From a virus: a stretch of DNA of 64,000 bases. Each line of letters begins with the position of its first letter. The first letter of the stretch is position 1. The translations under genes were made by a program, and so were the position numbers. The DNA is taken from positions 1-64,000 of IMG/VR virus record IMGVR_UViG_3300017678_000008. The stretch is one strand, 5' to 3'. The notes below the pieces were generated by a model. That model worked only from the letters and a program-made list of their open reading frames with translations, searched no databases and had not been told where the DNA came from. Of this stretch, positions 46,262-54,731 are shown one piece after another.

Positions 46262-47802
46262 AAGTACTGTCGGCCCGGGCCAAAGCCGCCATCATGAAAG
46301 CCGCCGAGCAGCGCGGGGTGCTGCAGCGCCTACGCGCGAAGCAGGACCAGATCGCCGTGGCAGGCCGATACAGCCCGTACTACGCCGAGACGCCGCTGGC
46401 CGCACAGCGCAAGTTCATTGAGGACAAGGAGCACCTGGTGACACTGTACGGTGGCCAGGTGGGCGGGGGTAAGACCGCCGGCCTGCTGATGCGCGCCGCG
46501 CGCGGGGTGGACGACCCGCAGTACTCGTACCTAATCATTCGCAAATCGCTGAGTGACATGGACAAGCCGGGGGGCATTCTGTTTCTGGCGCGCCAAATGT
46601 TTCGCGAGAGCGCGGTATGGAAAGCCGCAGGCAGCGCAATGGTGTTTGCGAGTGGGGCGCGCATAGTGTTTGGCCCGTGCGAAAACATGAAAGATGCCGT
46701 GGACCGCTACCAGGGCCTGGAGTTTTCGGGGGGCATTGGTGTAGACGAGGCTGGCCTCATAGACTGGGAAATTTTGCAGTGGCTGCAGACGCGCATTCGC
46801 GCCCCGAAAGGAGTGGACTGGATGCCAAGCATGGACCTAACCGCGAACCCGCTAGGCGTAAACCACGACCAACTCGTGGAGTACTTCGGCCTGGACCCGG
46901 AAGGGAAAGGCACCGAGGGCGTGCGCGAAGGGTACCGGTACATCCCGGCCAGCCTTTACGATAACCCGTACCTGGATCATGAGGCATACGAGCAGAAATT
47001 CAAGTACCTGCAGCCGCACGTAAGGGACGCGCTGCTGCGAGGGTCGTGGGCCGTGCGAGTGCCGGGCCGCTTCTTCAATGAGGAGATGTTCCACCTGGTG
47101 GAGCCGCACGAAGTGCCCGCATTCTGGACGTGGGTCCGCTGCTGGGACATCGCACTCACGGGCACGTCGGACAAGACCGGCAGCCTACGCGCCGCGTACG
47201 ACGAGGAGGCCGCCATCGAATACCACGAGGGCCACCTGCTGGAAAGTTGGACCGCGAACGAGGCGATAAAGGCCATCCGCCGCCAGGCCGAGGAAGATGG
47301 CCCCGGCACGATGGTGGTGGTGGATAACGACAACCTAACGCGCGGCCTGGTGCAGGCCCTGGTGAATGACCACGGATGGACGGCGCTCGAATACGACGAC
47401 GAGAACGCCGCCGTGAAGTACCACCACGCCCGCAGCGCTGGCCGCCTGGTGGTGATGTTTATCCCGACCAAGGTGCAGAACGTACCCAACCAGTCGCAGA
47501 AGATCGCCCGCGCCGAGGATGCGATGGCCCAGATTTACGAGGGCCGGCACCGCATGGTCCGCAGCGAGGGCGCCGACCAGCACATCGCCCAGCTGGTCCG
47601 ACTGAAGGGTGAGCGTGGCGACGCCGACGAGGCGCTGGACCTCTTAGGCCTGGCGTACAAGGCCACCCGCAAAATCGGCACCCCGCGACTGAATCAAGTG
47701 GCCGACAAGTCAGCCCAGTTTGAACTCACGCCCAGCGAACAGCTGGCCATGTCCGACGCCGAACGCCGCCGCCAGGCGCGCCGCCGTCTCAGAGGAGCCT
47801 AA
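46258..47802 (+). CDS. terL: Terminase large subunit (prophage 2)
   Basis: 514 residues from GTG 46258 (GTGA overlap). Walker A GGQVGGGKT, Walker B GIGVDEAGL, coupling motif LTANP, nuclease motifs VRCWDIAL, VVDNDNL and EALDLLGLAYKA. Collinear with the prophage 1 protein and complete in catalytic residues. Confidence 0.93.
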   Translation: MKVLSARAKAAIMKAAEQRGVLQRLRAKQDQIAVAGRYSPYYAETPLAAQRKFIEDKEHLVTLYGGQVGGGKTAGLLMRAARGVDDPQYSYLIIRKSLSDMDKPGGILFLARQMFRESAVWKAAGSAMVFASGARIVFGPCENMKDAVDRYQGLEFSGGIGVDEAGLIDWEILQWLQTRIRAPKGVDWMPSMDLTANPLGVNHDQLVEYFGLDPEGKGTEGVREGYRYIPASLYDNPYLDHEAYEQKFKYLQPHVRDALLRGSWAVRVPGRFFNEEMFHLVEPHEVPAFWTWVRCWDIALTGTSDKTGSLRAAYDEEAAIEYHEGHLLESWTANEAIKAIRRQAEEDGPGTMVVVDNDNLTRGLVQALVNDHGWTALEYDDENAAVKYHHARSAGRLVVMFIPTKVQNVPNQSQKIARAEDAMAQIYEGRHRMVRSEGADQHIAQLVRLKGERGDADEALDLLGLAYKATRKIGTPRLNQVADKSAQFELTPSEQLAMSDAERRRQARRRLRGA

Positions 47803-47803
47803 G

Positions 47804-49054
47804 ATGGCAACCAAGAACCAGACCAAACAACCCCGTAACCAGGCGCCCAAGGCCGCCGAATCGCAGACCAACGACCAGGCCGCCGCCGAGCAAGCCGCGA
47901 AAGAAGCCGCTGCTGCACAAGCCGCAGCGGAGGAAGCCGAGAAAGTAGCCGCCGAGCAGGCTGCCGCAAAAGCGAACGCGGGCAAGGACGCGGAGGAGGA
48001 CGCCAAAGAAGAGGAGGGCGAATCGCTAGTCGCCCCCCAATGGAACCCGAGGGTGTTCGTCGTGGTGTTTGACGAAGAAGAAGCGCCCGGGCTGGAGCAC
48101 TTTGGATGCGAGGAAGTGGCGCGGGTGACCCGCGAGGGCTACCCGGTGGTTGCCCTGCACGAAGGGGATGGGGCGTATCGCGCAATGGTGCCAGCACTTG
48201 GCCCGATGCTAACGGGAGTCGCAGCCATGAGTGTCATGGGCGCCGTGCAAGGCCTGAACGAAGCGATACCGGGCATGCTGGCGGCCCTAAAGGCAGAGAC
48301 AGGCGAGGATATGCCAGTGCGGCCGGAGCCTGGATGCGTGACGGGCGCGCTCAACCTGATGGAGTACCTGGCGCAGCCGCCGTATCAATGGACGCCGTAC
48401 TGGGGGCCGAAGCAGAACAGCGTGACCGCCGAGGACCTGGCCGATGACGAGCAGATCGAAGCCGAAGAAACGGCAAGGTGCCGCACCATTGTGGACGAGG
48501 CCGCGATGCGCGTCATCCTGGCCGCGCGCAAGGGAGGCCAGAACGAGCGCCACGAGGAGCGCACCGCCACCCGCCTGACCGTGGCGACCCGCACCAACGA
48601 GGGCATTCGCTTGCGAGTGGTGGAGAACCCCGACGCGCACATGGACGAAATCCTGAACCGTCAGGCAAACCAGGGCGACCGCCCGGTGCTGCACGACCGG
48701 CTGGCCCACATCGGCAAGCGCCTGGAAACGATACGGAGCGAAATGGACGCCCGCCTCAGCAGCGTGACCGGAGCCAAGAAGTGGCGCGACCGCGTGGTGG
48801 CCGTGCTACTAGGGGAAGCGGAGCCGGAGCCGGGCGACCTGGAGAAGTTCGAGGCGATGGACCCCGCCGTAACTGGCCCGATTCGGGAACACGTCAGCGA
48901 GTTCGAGCGCCTGGACGACGAGGCCGCGCAGATCGAGGAGCAGCTGGCCCGGATGGACAAGGAACTGGCCGCGAAGCAGCGCGTGGCCACCGTGCTGATG
49001 GATGAAGTCATCCCGGTGGACGCCGACGTAGCCATGCACCTGTACACGGTGTAA
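47804..49054 (+). CDS. Virion-associated protein of unknown role (prophage 2)
   Basis: 416 residues from ATG 47804 with AGAGGAG upstream. Residues 20-70 are an Ala/Glu/Gln/Lys low-complexity helix; the core (AMVPALGPMLTGVAAMSVMGAVQGLNEAIPGM, then LAQPPYQWTPYWGPK) matches prophage 1; the C-terminus is coiled-coil (FERLDDEAAQIEEQLARMDKEL). Possibly a head-assembly factor. Confidence 0.65.
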   Translation: MATKNQTKQPRNQAPKAAESQTNDQAAAEQAAKEAAAAQAAAEEAEKVAAEQAAAKANAGKDAEEDAKEEEGESLVAPQWNPRVFVVVFDEEEAPGLEHFGCEEVARVTREGYPVVALHEGDGAYRAMVPALGPMLTGVAAMSVMGAVQGLNEAIPGMLAALKAETGEDMPVRPEPGCVTGALNLMEYLAQPPYQWTPYWGPKQNSVTAEDLADDEQIEAEETARCRTIVDEAAMRVILAARKGGQNERHEERTATRLTVATRTNEGIRLRVVENPDAHMDEILNRQANQGDRPVLHDRLAHIGKRLETIRSEMDARLSSVTGAKKWRDRVVAVLLGEAEPEPGDLEKFEAMDPAVTGPIREHVSEFERLDDEAAQIEEQLARMDKELAAKQRVATVLMDEVIPVDADVAMHLYTV

Positions 49055-49063
49055 CCGCAAGCC

Positions 49064-50785
49064 ATGCCCACACCCACCCCCGAAGTTCTAGAGCAAATCG
49101 CCCACCGCATTTATGGCGCAGTGGATCCGACGTACCGCCAGCGCACCCGCAGCGCGATGGCGCGGCTGCACGGAATCAAAGGGGGTGCCACGGACTACGG
49201 GCACATAAGTGGCCCGTGCGACTGGAAAATCTGGCCGGCGCTGCACCGTGGCACCGAGAAGGTGGGCACCGTGCAGGACTCGCTGAACGACGCGATCAAC
49301 GCCGTCAGCAAGCTGCTAAGCGTGGACCCTGAACCGAAGTTCGACGGTATCAGCGCAATGGAGGCCGAGGTGCGCCGCCAATTCTGGCGGGCCCGGTACA
49401 ACGACCGCCGCAAGGGTGGCAGCTGGCACATGGCCAATATGCAGGCCAGCCTCAGCGCCTACCTGCATGGGTGGGGCGTGGCCCGCGTCAGCATGGTGAC
49501 CGACACCGAGCAGATCGAGGACGTGGACCGTGGCCGCGTGAAGGGCCGCCTGTACCAGCGCGTGAGCGTGGCGAATCACCCGATTCTCAGGACCGCGTAC
49601 GACCCGAGCACCATAGACCCGTGGCAGGCCGATTTTGTGGCCTACATGGACCTGGTGCCCTTGCAGGAAGCGGTGAAACGGTGGGGCGTAGAGAACGCCG
49701 AGCTGCTGCAGAAGTGCAGCGTGAACTGGACCAAGGGCCTCGACACCCGTGGAAAGACGCGATACCACGAGGTGGTCCCGGTGGTGGAGTATTGGAGCTG
49801 CGGCCGCGTGGACGACATGCCGACCCGCGCCGTACTGGTGGGCACGGGCACGACGGTACACGCGCTGGAGTACGAGGAGAACCCGCTAGGGGAACGCCTC
49901 AATACGGCCTGGAGAATCGGGGTCCTGATGACCGAAGTCGGCTACCCGATGGGCCGCGCTCAGCTGGCCGAGGCGCACGAGGAGCTGCTGCAGATCGTGC
50001 TGGACGACATGAAGGCCGTGGCCGAGCGGGGTGGCGCCGTGCGCGTGCTGCACAACGGAGCATTCAGCCCCGAAACAATCAGCCTGATGAAGGACGGAAG
50101 TGGCGACCCGCTCACCGTTATCGAGGCGGAGAAGTCAGTCGCCAACCTGCCGCCCGACAAACTGATTCACGACCTGCCGCCGATGAAGCACTCGCCAGTG
50201 GTGGGCGACCTGATGACCCTGGCGCAGCGCCGTCAGCAGGTGGCGCTCAACACGAACGAGAGTAGCCGAGGCCAATTTATGGGCCGCAACACGCCCGCGA
50301 CCGCGTACGCGCTGGTGAACCAGGCGCAGCTCACAAACCAGGGCCTCGACACGTACCACACGCTCAAGTTCCTAGCGGGCCAGGTGGAGCTGGTCAGCGA
50401 AATGGCGCAGTTCGACGATTCGCCCGTGACGCTGAACATCCTGGGTGAGCAAGTGGAATTCAACGAGCCCGGCGAGGCGCAGAGCCAGATCGCCAAATGG
50501 TTCGAGAAGGAGGCCCACGTGCTGGTGAACGGCGCCAGCCTCACGAGCCAGGACGACGTGGCGCGCCAGGCCAACCAAATCGGCCAGCTGATGCAGCTGC
50601 AGCCGCTGGTGGCCGCTGGCACCGTGGACCCCGAATGGTGGACCGAGCAGCTGCTGCACGCCATGCAGATTTTTGACACCGCCGCGCGCGCCAAGAACGC
50701 GCCGGCATCGCCGACCGCGCCGCAACCCGGCGCCATGACCCCAGAACAAAGCCCAGAAGCGGGCCAAGTACAAGCAAATGGCTGA
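49064..50785 (+). CDS. Portal protein (prophage 2)
   Basis: 573 residues, collinear with the prophage 1 portal: WKIWPALHRGTEKVGTVQDSLND, SVDPEPKFDG, a helical C-terminal part and a Pro/Ala-rich end. Overlaps the scaffold gene by 8 nt, as in prophage 1. Confidence 0.85.
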   Translation: MPTPTPEVLEQIAHRIYGAVDPTYRQRTRSAMARLHGIKGGATDYGHISGPCDWKIWPALHRGTEKVGTVQDSLNDAINAVSKLLSVDPEPKFDGISAMEAEVRRQFWRARYNDRRKGGSWHMANMQASLSAYLHGWGVARVSMVTDTEQIEDVDRGRVKGRLYQRVSVANHPILRTAYDPSTIDPWQADFVAYMDLVPLQEAVKRWGVENAELLQKCSVNWTKGLDTRGKTRYHEVVPVVEYWSCGRVDDMPTRAVLVGTGTTVHALEYEENPLGERLNTAWRIGVLMTEVGYPMGRAQLAEAHEELLQIVLDDMKAVAERGGAVRVLHNGAFSPETISLMKDGSGDPLTVIEAEKSVANLPPDKLIHDLPPMKHSPVVGDLMTLAQRRQQVALNTNESSRGQFMGRNTPATAYALVNQAQLTNQGLDTYHTLKFLAGQVELVSEMAQFDDSPVTLNILGEQVEFNEPGEAQSQIAKWFEKEAHVLVNGASLTSQDDVARQANQIGQLMQLQPLVAAGTVDPEWWTEQLLHAMQIFDTAARAKNAPASPTAPQPGAMTPEQSPEAGQVQANG

Positions 50786-51656
50786 CGAGATCAGAGAGCT
50801 GGCGCAGGCCTTCATCGAGACGCTACCCGGAGGTCCAGAGGGATCAGCCGAAGGGACAGCGGGCGACGATGAAGCCGAACAAACCAGCGACGGCGCCGAG
50901 AATGAGGGCGCCGACACCACCACCGACGACCAAGACGACGACGCCGAGACGAATGGCGAGACGGAAGGCGAAGCCGAAGGTGGCGACGACGAGAACACGA
51001 CGCAAACCGAACCCAACCCCGCCCAGCAGCTGGTGGACGCATTCACGCCCGAGGGCGTGACCGTGCTGGCCGCGATGGTGGACCCGAAGCAAGCGCGCAC
51101 GGCCGTGCCCCTGGTGCTGAAAACGATCAGCGAAAGCCTGGGCATCCCGATGCAGGAGCTGCTAGGAGACGCCGCCGCCGCTGGCACCGACGTGCCCGAC
51201 GACTGGGAGGACATGAACCCCGAGCAGCGACGCGCCTGGATGAAGCGCCAGGTGGAGGCCGAAGTGGAGAAAGCCACCAAGCCGATCAGGGAGCAGCAAA
51301 GCGCCCAGCAGCGCGAGGCAAGTGCCCGCAAGTGGACGGAGAACAACCGCAGCAAGGTGGAGAAGGCCCTGCGCGCCGCCAACGTGGAGCACTACGACGT
51401 AACCCACGCTCGCCTGCTGAAGGTGGTGCGCGAGAATCCGAACGCGATGAGCAGCGTGGACGACGCCGTGCGGGCATTCATGGGCACGTACGTGTCGCAA
51501 ATTTTGAAGGTGGAGAAGGCCCGAGCGGGCCAACCCCGACAGAAAGGGCCGGAGGCCACAACCAGCGCAGCGCCTGGTGGACAGACGCGCGGGAACACGC
51601 TAGCCGATGAGGCCGTGGCCGCCGCGATGGAATCCGCAGCGCAGCGCACCCGATGA
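50778..51656 (+). CDS. Scaffolding protein (prophage 2)
   Basis: 292 residues with an Asp/Glu/Thr-rich disordered N-terminal third, a conserved QLVDAFTPEGVTVLAAMVDP domain, a charged coiled coil and a tail with GPEATTSAAPGGQTR. Directly upstream of the capsid gene. Confidence 0.75.
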   Translation: MADEIRELAQAFIETLPGGPEGSAEGTAGDDEAEQTSDGAENEGADTTTDDQDDDAETNGETEGEAEGGDDENTTQTEPNPAQQLVDAFTPEGVTVLAAMVDPKQARTAVPLVLKTISESLGIPMQELLGDAAAAGTDVPDDWEDMNPEQRRAWMKRQVEAEVEKATKPIREQQSAQQREASARKWTENNRSKVEKALRAANVEHYDVTHARLLKVVRENPNAMSSVDDAVRAFMGTYVSQILKVEKARAGQPRQKGPEATTSAAPGGQTRGNTLADEAVAAAMESAAQRTR

Positions 51657-51681
51657 TCCCCACCCATAAGGAGACAATCAA

Positions 51682-52731
51682 GTGCCTGCCGTAACTTTCA
51701 ACGACGTAGGGTTAGCCCTGCACCGAATCGCCACCCTGCACAGCCTGAAAAATGGCTGGCTTTACGACCCGCTACTGCGCGCCATCTTCGGCGACATGCT
51801 GGAGCCTGGCGACGTGGGCGACAAGACGCGCCCGACGCTCCCCAAGTTTGCCCGCGTGGACGACGAAATCGACGGCGAACTGTTCCGCTACGACCTGATG
51901 AAGGCGCAGGCGGGATACGACCGCAGCGCGACCATCGCCGACCAAATGGGCGCCCGGAGCGTGGACACGAGCGACAAGTACGCCAAGGCGACCTTTGAGC
52001 CGACGATGTTCCCCATCGGCGAGGACATCGCCGTGAGCAAGTTGGAGAAGATCACGGCCCAGATGCGCCAAAACAAGGGCGACCTGGCCGCGCTGGAGGC
52101 CAAGCGAATCCTGAACCGCATTCAGATCACGCTGGTGCGCGCGCTGCTCAGCACGACGACCAACACGAGCGCGGACTGTTTGAGTGGTGGCCTGCCCTAT
52201 GGCATTGACGCCGCCAACACGTACGGCACCGTGGACCGGAGCGACAGCACCGGCGCCATGTTCCGGGGCCAAGTGCTGGACCTCGACAACGTGACCGATA
52301 ACAGCATCCTCACGCTGGACCACCTGACCGCGATGCAGGCCGCCTGCGACAGTACGGTGGGCAGCGTCAGCCTGGTGGTATGCGGCCGCGCGATTTGGGC
52401 AAAGCTGGCGCGCAAGGTGGAGTCCTTGGCCGGCCAGGGCGCCGCCACAATGGGCGGAAACGAGCTGATGGTCGGGAAACCGCACTTCCAGTACCGTGGA
52501 ATGACCTTCATTCACAGCCCGTACATCGCGGCCGACATGGTGCTCGGGCTCTGCCCCGAGTCCATTCACACCAAGGTGAAGCTGCCCAGCCTCGATGAAG
52601 GTTCATTCCAGTGGGAACGCAACCAGACGACGAAAGCGAGCTACCTGTACCAGAGTGAAATCTACTTCTGCCCCGTGGTGGAAGTGCCGGGCGCAAACTT
52701 CAAGATTCTCAGCGCCGACAACGTAGCGTAA
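51682..52731 (+). CDS. Major capsid protein (prophage 2)
   Basis: 349 residues from GTG 51682 with AAGGAG upstream. Conserved blocks with prophage 1 include TFNDVGLALHRI, DLMKAQAGYDR, FQYRGMTFIHSPYIAADMVLG and the end YLYQSEIYFCPVVE. HK97-fold capsid subunit by size, order and pattern. The TTGGATGG hairpin follows. Confidence 0.8.
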   Translation: MPAVTFNDVGLALHRIATLHSLKNGWLYDPLLRAIFGDMLEPGDVGDKTRPTLPKFARVDDEIDGELFRYDLMKAQAGYDRSATIADQMGARSVDTSDKYAKATFEPTMFPIGEDIAVSKLEKITAQMRQNKGDLAALEAKRILNRIQITLVRALLSTTTNTSADCLSGGLPYGIDAANTYGTVDRSDSTGAMFRGQVLDLDNVTDNSILTLDHLTAMQAACDSTVGSVSLVVCGRAIWAKLARKVESLAGQGAATMGGNELMVGKPHFQYRGMTFIHSPYIAADMVLGLCPESIHTKVKLPSLDEGSFQWERNQTTKASYLYQSEIYFCPVVEVPGANFKILSADNVA

Positions 52732-52744
52732 CGACCAGACCCAC

Positions 52745-52774
52745 GTGGCGGCCGGTTGGATGGCTGGCCGCCAC
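52745..52774 (+). promoter_or_regulatory. Conserved RNA hairpin with TTGGATGG loop after the capsid gene (prophage 2)
   Basis: GTGGCGGCCGG (52745-52755) pairs with CTGGCCGCCAC (52764-52774; one G-T pair) around loop TTGGATGG. The stem sequence differs from prophage 1 at several paired positions, yet pairing and the loop are kept. Confidence 0.75.
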
Positions 52775-52792
52775 CTACGACCGCCCACCACG

Positions 52793-53455
52793 ATGGCCCA
52801 CACCCTTACCTACATCCGCAAACAGGTGACGGACCTGCTCGATCAGGACCTGGACAACCGCATAGGCGACGCGCCGACCGACGCCGACATAGACGCGCAG
52901 CTGAACGAAGCCGCTCGTAAGGTCAGCACCGACGTGCGACCCATCAAGCGCCTGACGCTGGCCTACACCGATAACACCCCGACCGTGGACCTGGACGCCC
53001 ACACCCCGCGAATCATGCAGGTGCACCAGGTGCAGGTAGGCGCCAGCACACTGGTGGACCACCGAGGCCGCCGCATGATTTACACCTATGAGCAGCTGGC
53101 CCTGGACCGCCCCGGATTCGAAAGCGGAGGGACGCCCGGCATCCCCACCGCCGCCGCGCAGCTGGCCGAAACCCTGTACCTGCACCCCGCGCCGACCACC
53201 GGGCAGACGATCAGGGTGGTGGCCGACGTGTACCTGGCCAGCATGCCAGCAGCGGGTGGCGACCCGGTAGACATGCCCAAGGACCTGGCCGAGGCCGTGG
53301 CCTACCACGCCGCCGTGCTGGCCGCCGAATCCCGCCAGCACATGCCCCACCAGACGAAGCGCCTGGAGGACGCCCGCGCCCGCGCCGATGAGGCAGTAAC
53401 TAAGTGGCGCCGGCGCTACGACATTCAGCGGATGCAGATGGGGGTGGCCGTATGA
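52793..53455 (+). CDS. Head-tail adaptor-like protein (prophage 2)
   Basis: 220 residues from ATG 52793. Counterpart of 20051-20707: DLDNRIGDAPTDADIDAQLNEAARK, STDVRPIKRLTLAY, MPKDLAEAVAYHAAVLAAESRQH. Position and size indicate a neck adaptor. Confidence 0.6.
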   Translation: MAHTLTYIRKQVTDLLDQDLDNRIGDAPTDADIDAQLNEAARKVSTDVRPIKRLTLAYTDNTPTVDLDAHTPRIMQVHQVQVGASTLVDHRGRRMIYTYEQLALDRPGFESGGTPGIPTAAAQLAETLYLHPAPTTGQTIRVVADVYLASMPAAGGDPVDMPKDLAEAVAYHAAVLAAESRQHMPHQTKRLEDARARADEAVTKWRRRYDIQRMQMGVAV

Positions 53456-54126
53456 AGGGCGTACCCATGAAGGAACTCCGCCGCCAGGTGGACGACCGCA
53501 TGGCCAGCTTTACCGGCAACCGCCACGCATTCGGGTGGCAGGACCACGCCCGCGCCCTAAACGAGGCCCTGGTGCTGGTGGCATCGCACTGCTTCATTCA
53601 CGACCCCACCGTACGCCTGACGCTCACGAGTGGCATGCAGACCGTGGACCTGCAGGACCCCGAGCTGGTGACGCGCCGCGTGATTCGCCCGCTGCAGCTC
53701 AGGGTGGCCGGCCAAGACCGTGGCGACATTGTGGCCCGCACCGACCTGGAGCGGGAGGCCCCGAACTGGCGCAGCGCGCCCGAAGGACGGCCGTACCTGG
53801 CCGCCTGGTCCGGCGACCGTCATCTGACATTCGACCGCCCGGTGGACGCCGCGACGGCCGCCGCTGGAATCACGATCAGCGCCTACATCATCCCGGCCGT
53901 AATTGGATCCGATGGAGCCGCCCGGCCGATGGGCTTCCCGACCGAGCTGGAGACGACCGGCGACACGTGGAGCGAGAACGCCGGCGCCATCGGCAACGTG
54001 AGATACACGACCACCAGCGGGAGTTGCGCAACCGCGAGCGGAAACCCGAACGACCTGGGCGCCGCCGATGGTACCGCCATCACCGCGCGCTACCCGACGC
54101 CTGACTGCACGGACGCCATCGAATGA
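53452..54126 (+). CDS. Probable head-tail connector / tail adaptor protein (prophage 2)
   Basis: 224 residues, the same length as 20704-21378. Conserved ends include IPAVIGSDGAARPMGF and TTSGSCATASGNPNDLGAAD. 4-nt overlaps with both neighbours. Confidence 0.55.
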   Translation: MKGVPMKELRRQVDDRMASFTGNRHAFGWQDHARALNEALVLVASHCFIHDPTVRLTLTSGMQTVDLQDPELVTRRVIRPLQLRVAGQDRGDIVARTDLEREAPNWRSAPEGRPYLAAWSGDRHLTFDRPVDAATAAAGITISAYIIPAVIGSDGAARPMGFPTELETTGDTWSENAGAIGNVRYTTTSGSCATASGNPNDLGAADGTAITARYPTPDCTDAIE

Positions 54127-54731
54127 GTGCCATCTTCAAACTAGGAAGCCTGACCTGGCCGAGCCTCCCGGCAGGAGTTACGCCGCAGTGGATTCGGCTG
54201 CAGACCGTTCGCACCCGCGTGGCGCATGCCGGCACGTGGACCGCCAAGTGGGTGAGCGACATAAACGCCGCCGCGCCCACCGTGTACGCCACCGACAGCT
54301 GGAGCGCCGGCAGCATCGGCAGCTACGAAACCGTGACCAACAAGCTGCAGGCGATGGTCAGCCGCGCCGCGATGGACGCGCCCACCTTCGGCCTGATTCT
54401 CACATTCACGCCGACGAGCCCGAGCAGCAACGGAAACGCCGACCTGGACCAGCTGGTGCTGCAGGAGCGCCACACCGTGGCGGGCACGATCAGCGGGGTG
54501 GACGAGGACGCATACCCCGACATCCCCGACCAGTACGTGCGAGGGCTCACGGCCGTGGCCGCCGTGTACCTGATGGAGGGCGCCCCGGCCGTGCAGGAGC
54601 TGGCCGCATGGCTGGCCCGGTACGACGCCAACGCCGCCGAGCTGCTGAACAGCTGGCGCACCGAGAACCGCAACGCGCAGACCAGCGAACGCCCACGCCG
54701 TGAGGGCCGGTACAGCCGAGGGGTGTACTAG
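54123..54731 (+). CDS. Virion structural protein, probable tail adaptor (prophage 2)
   Basis: 202 residues, counterpart of 21375-21986, starting MSAIFKLGSLTWPSLPAGVTP and keeping TRVAHAGTWTAKWVSDIN. Neck or tail component by context. Confidence 0.55.
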   Translation: MSAIFKLGSLTWPSLPAGVTPQWIRLQTVRTRVAHAGTWTAKWVSDINAAAPTVYATDSWSAGSIGSYETVTNKLQAMVSRAAMDAPTFGLILTFTPTSPSSNGNADLDQLVLQERHTVAGTISGVDEDAYPDIPDQYVRGLTAVAAVYLMEGAPAVQELAAWLARYDANAAELLNSWRTENRNAQTSERPRREGRYSRGVY

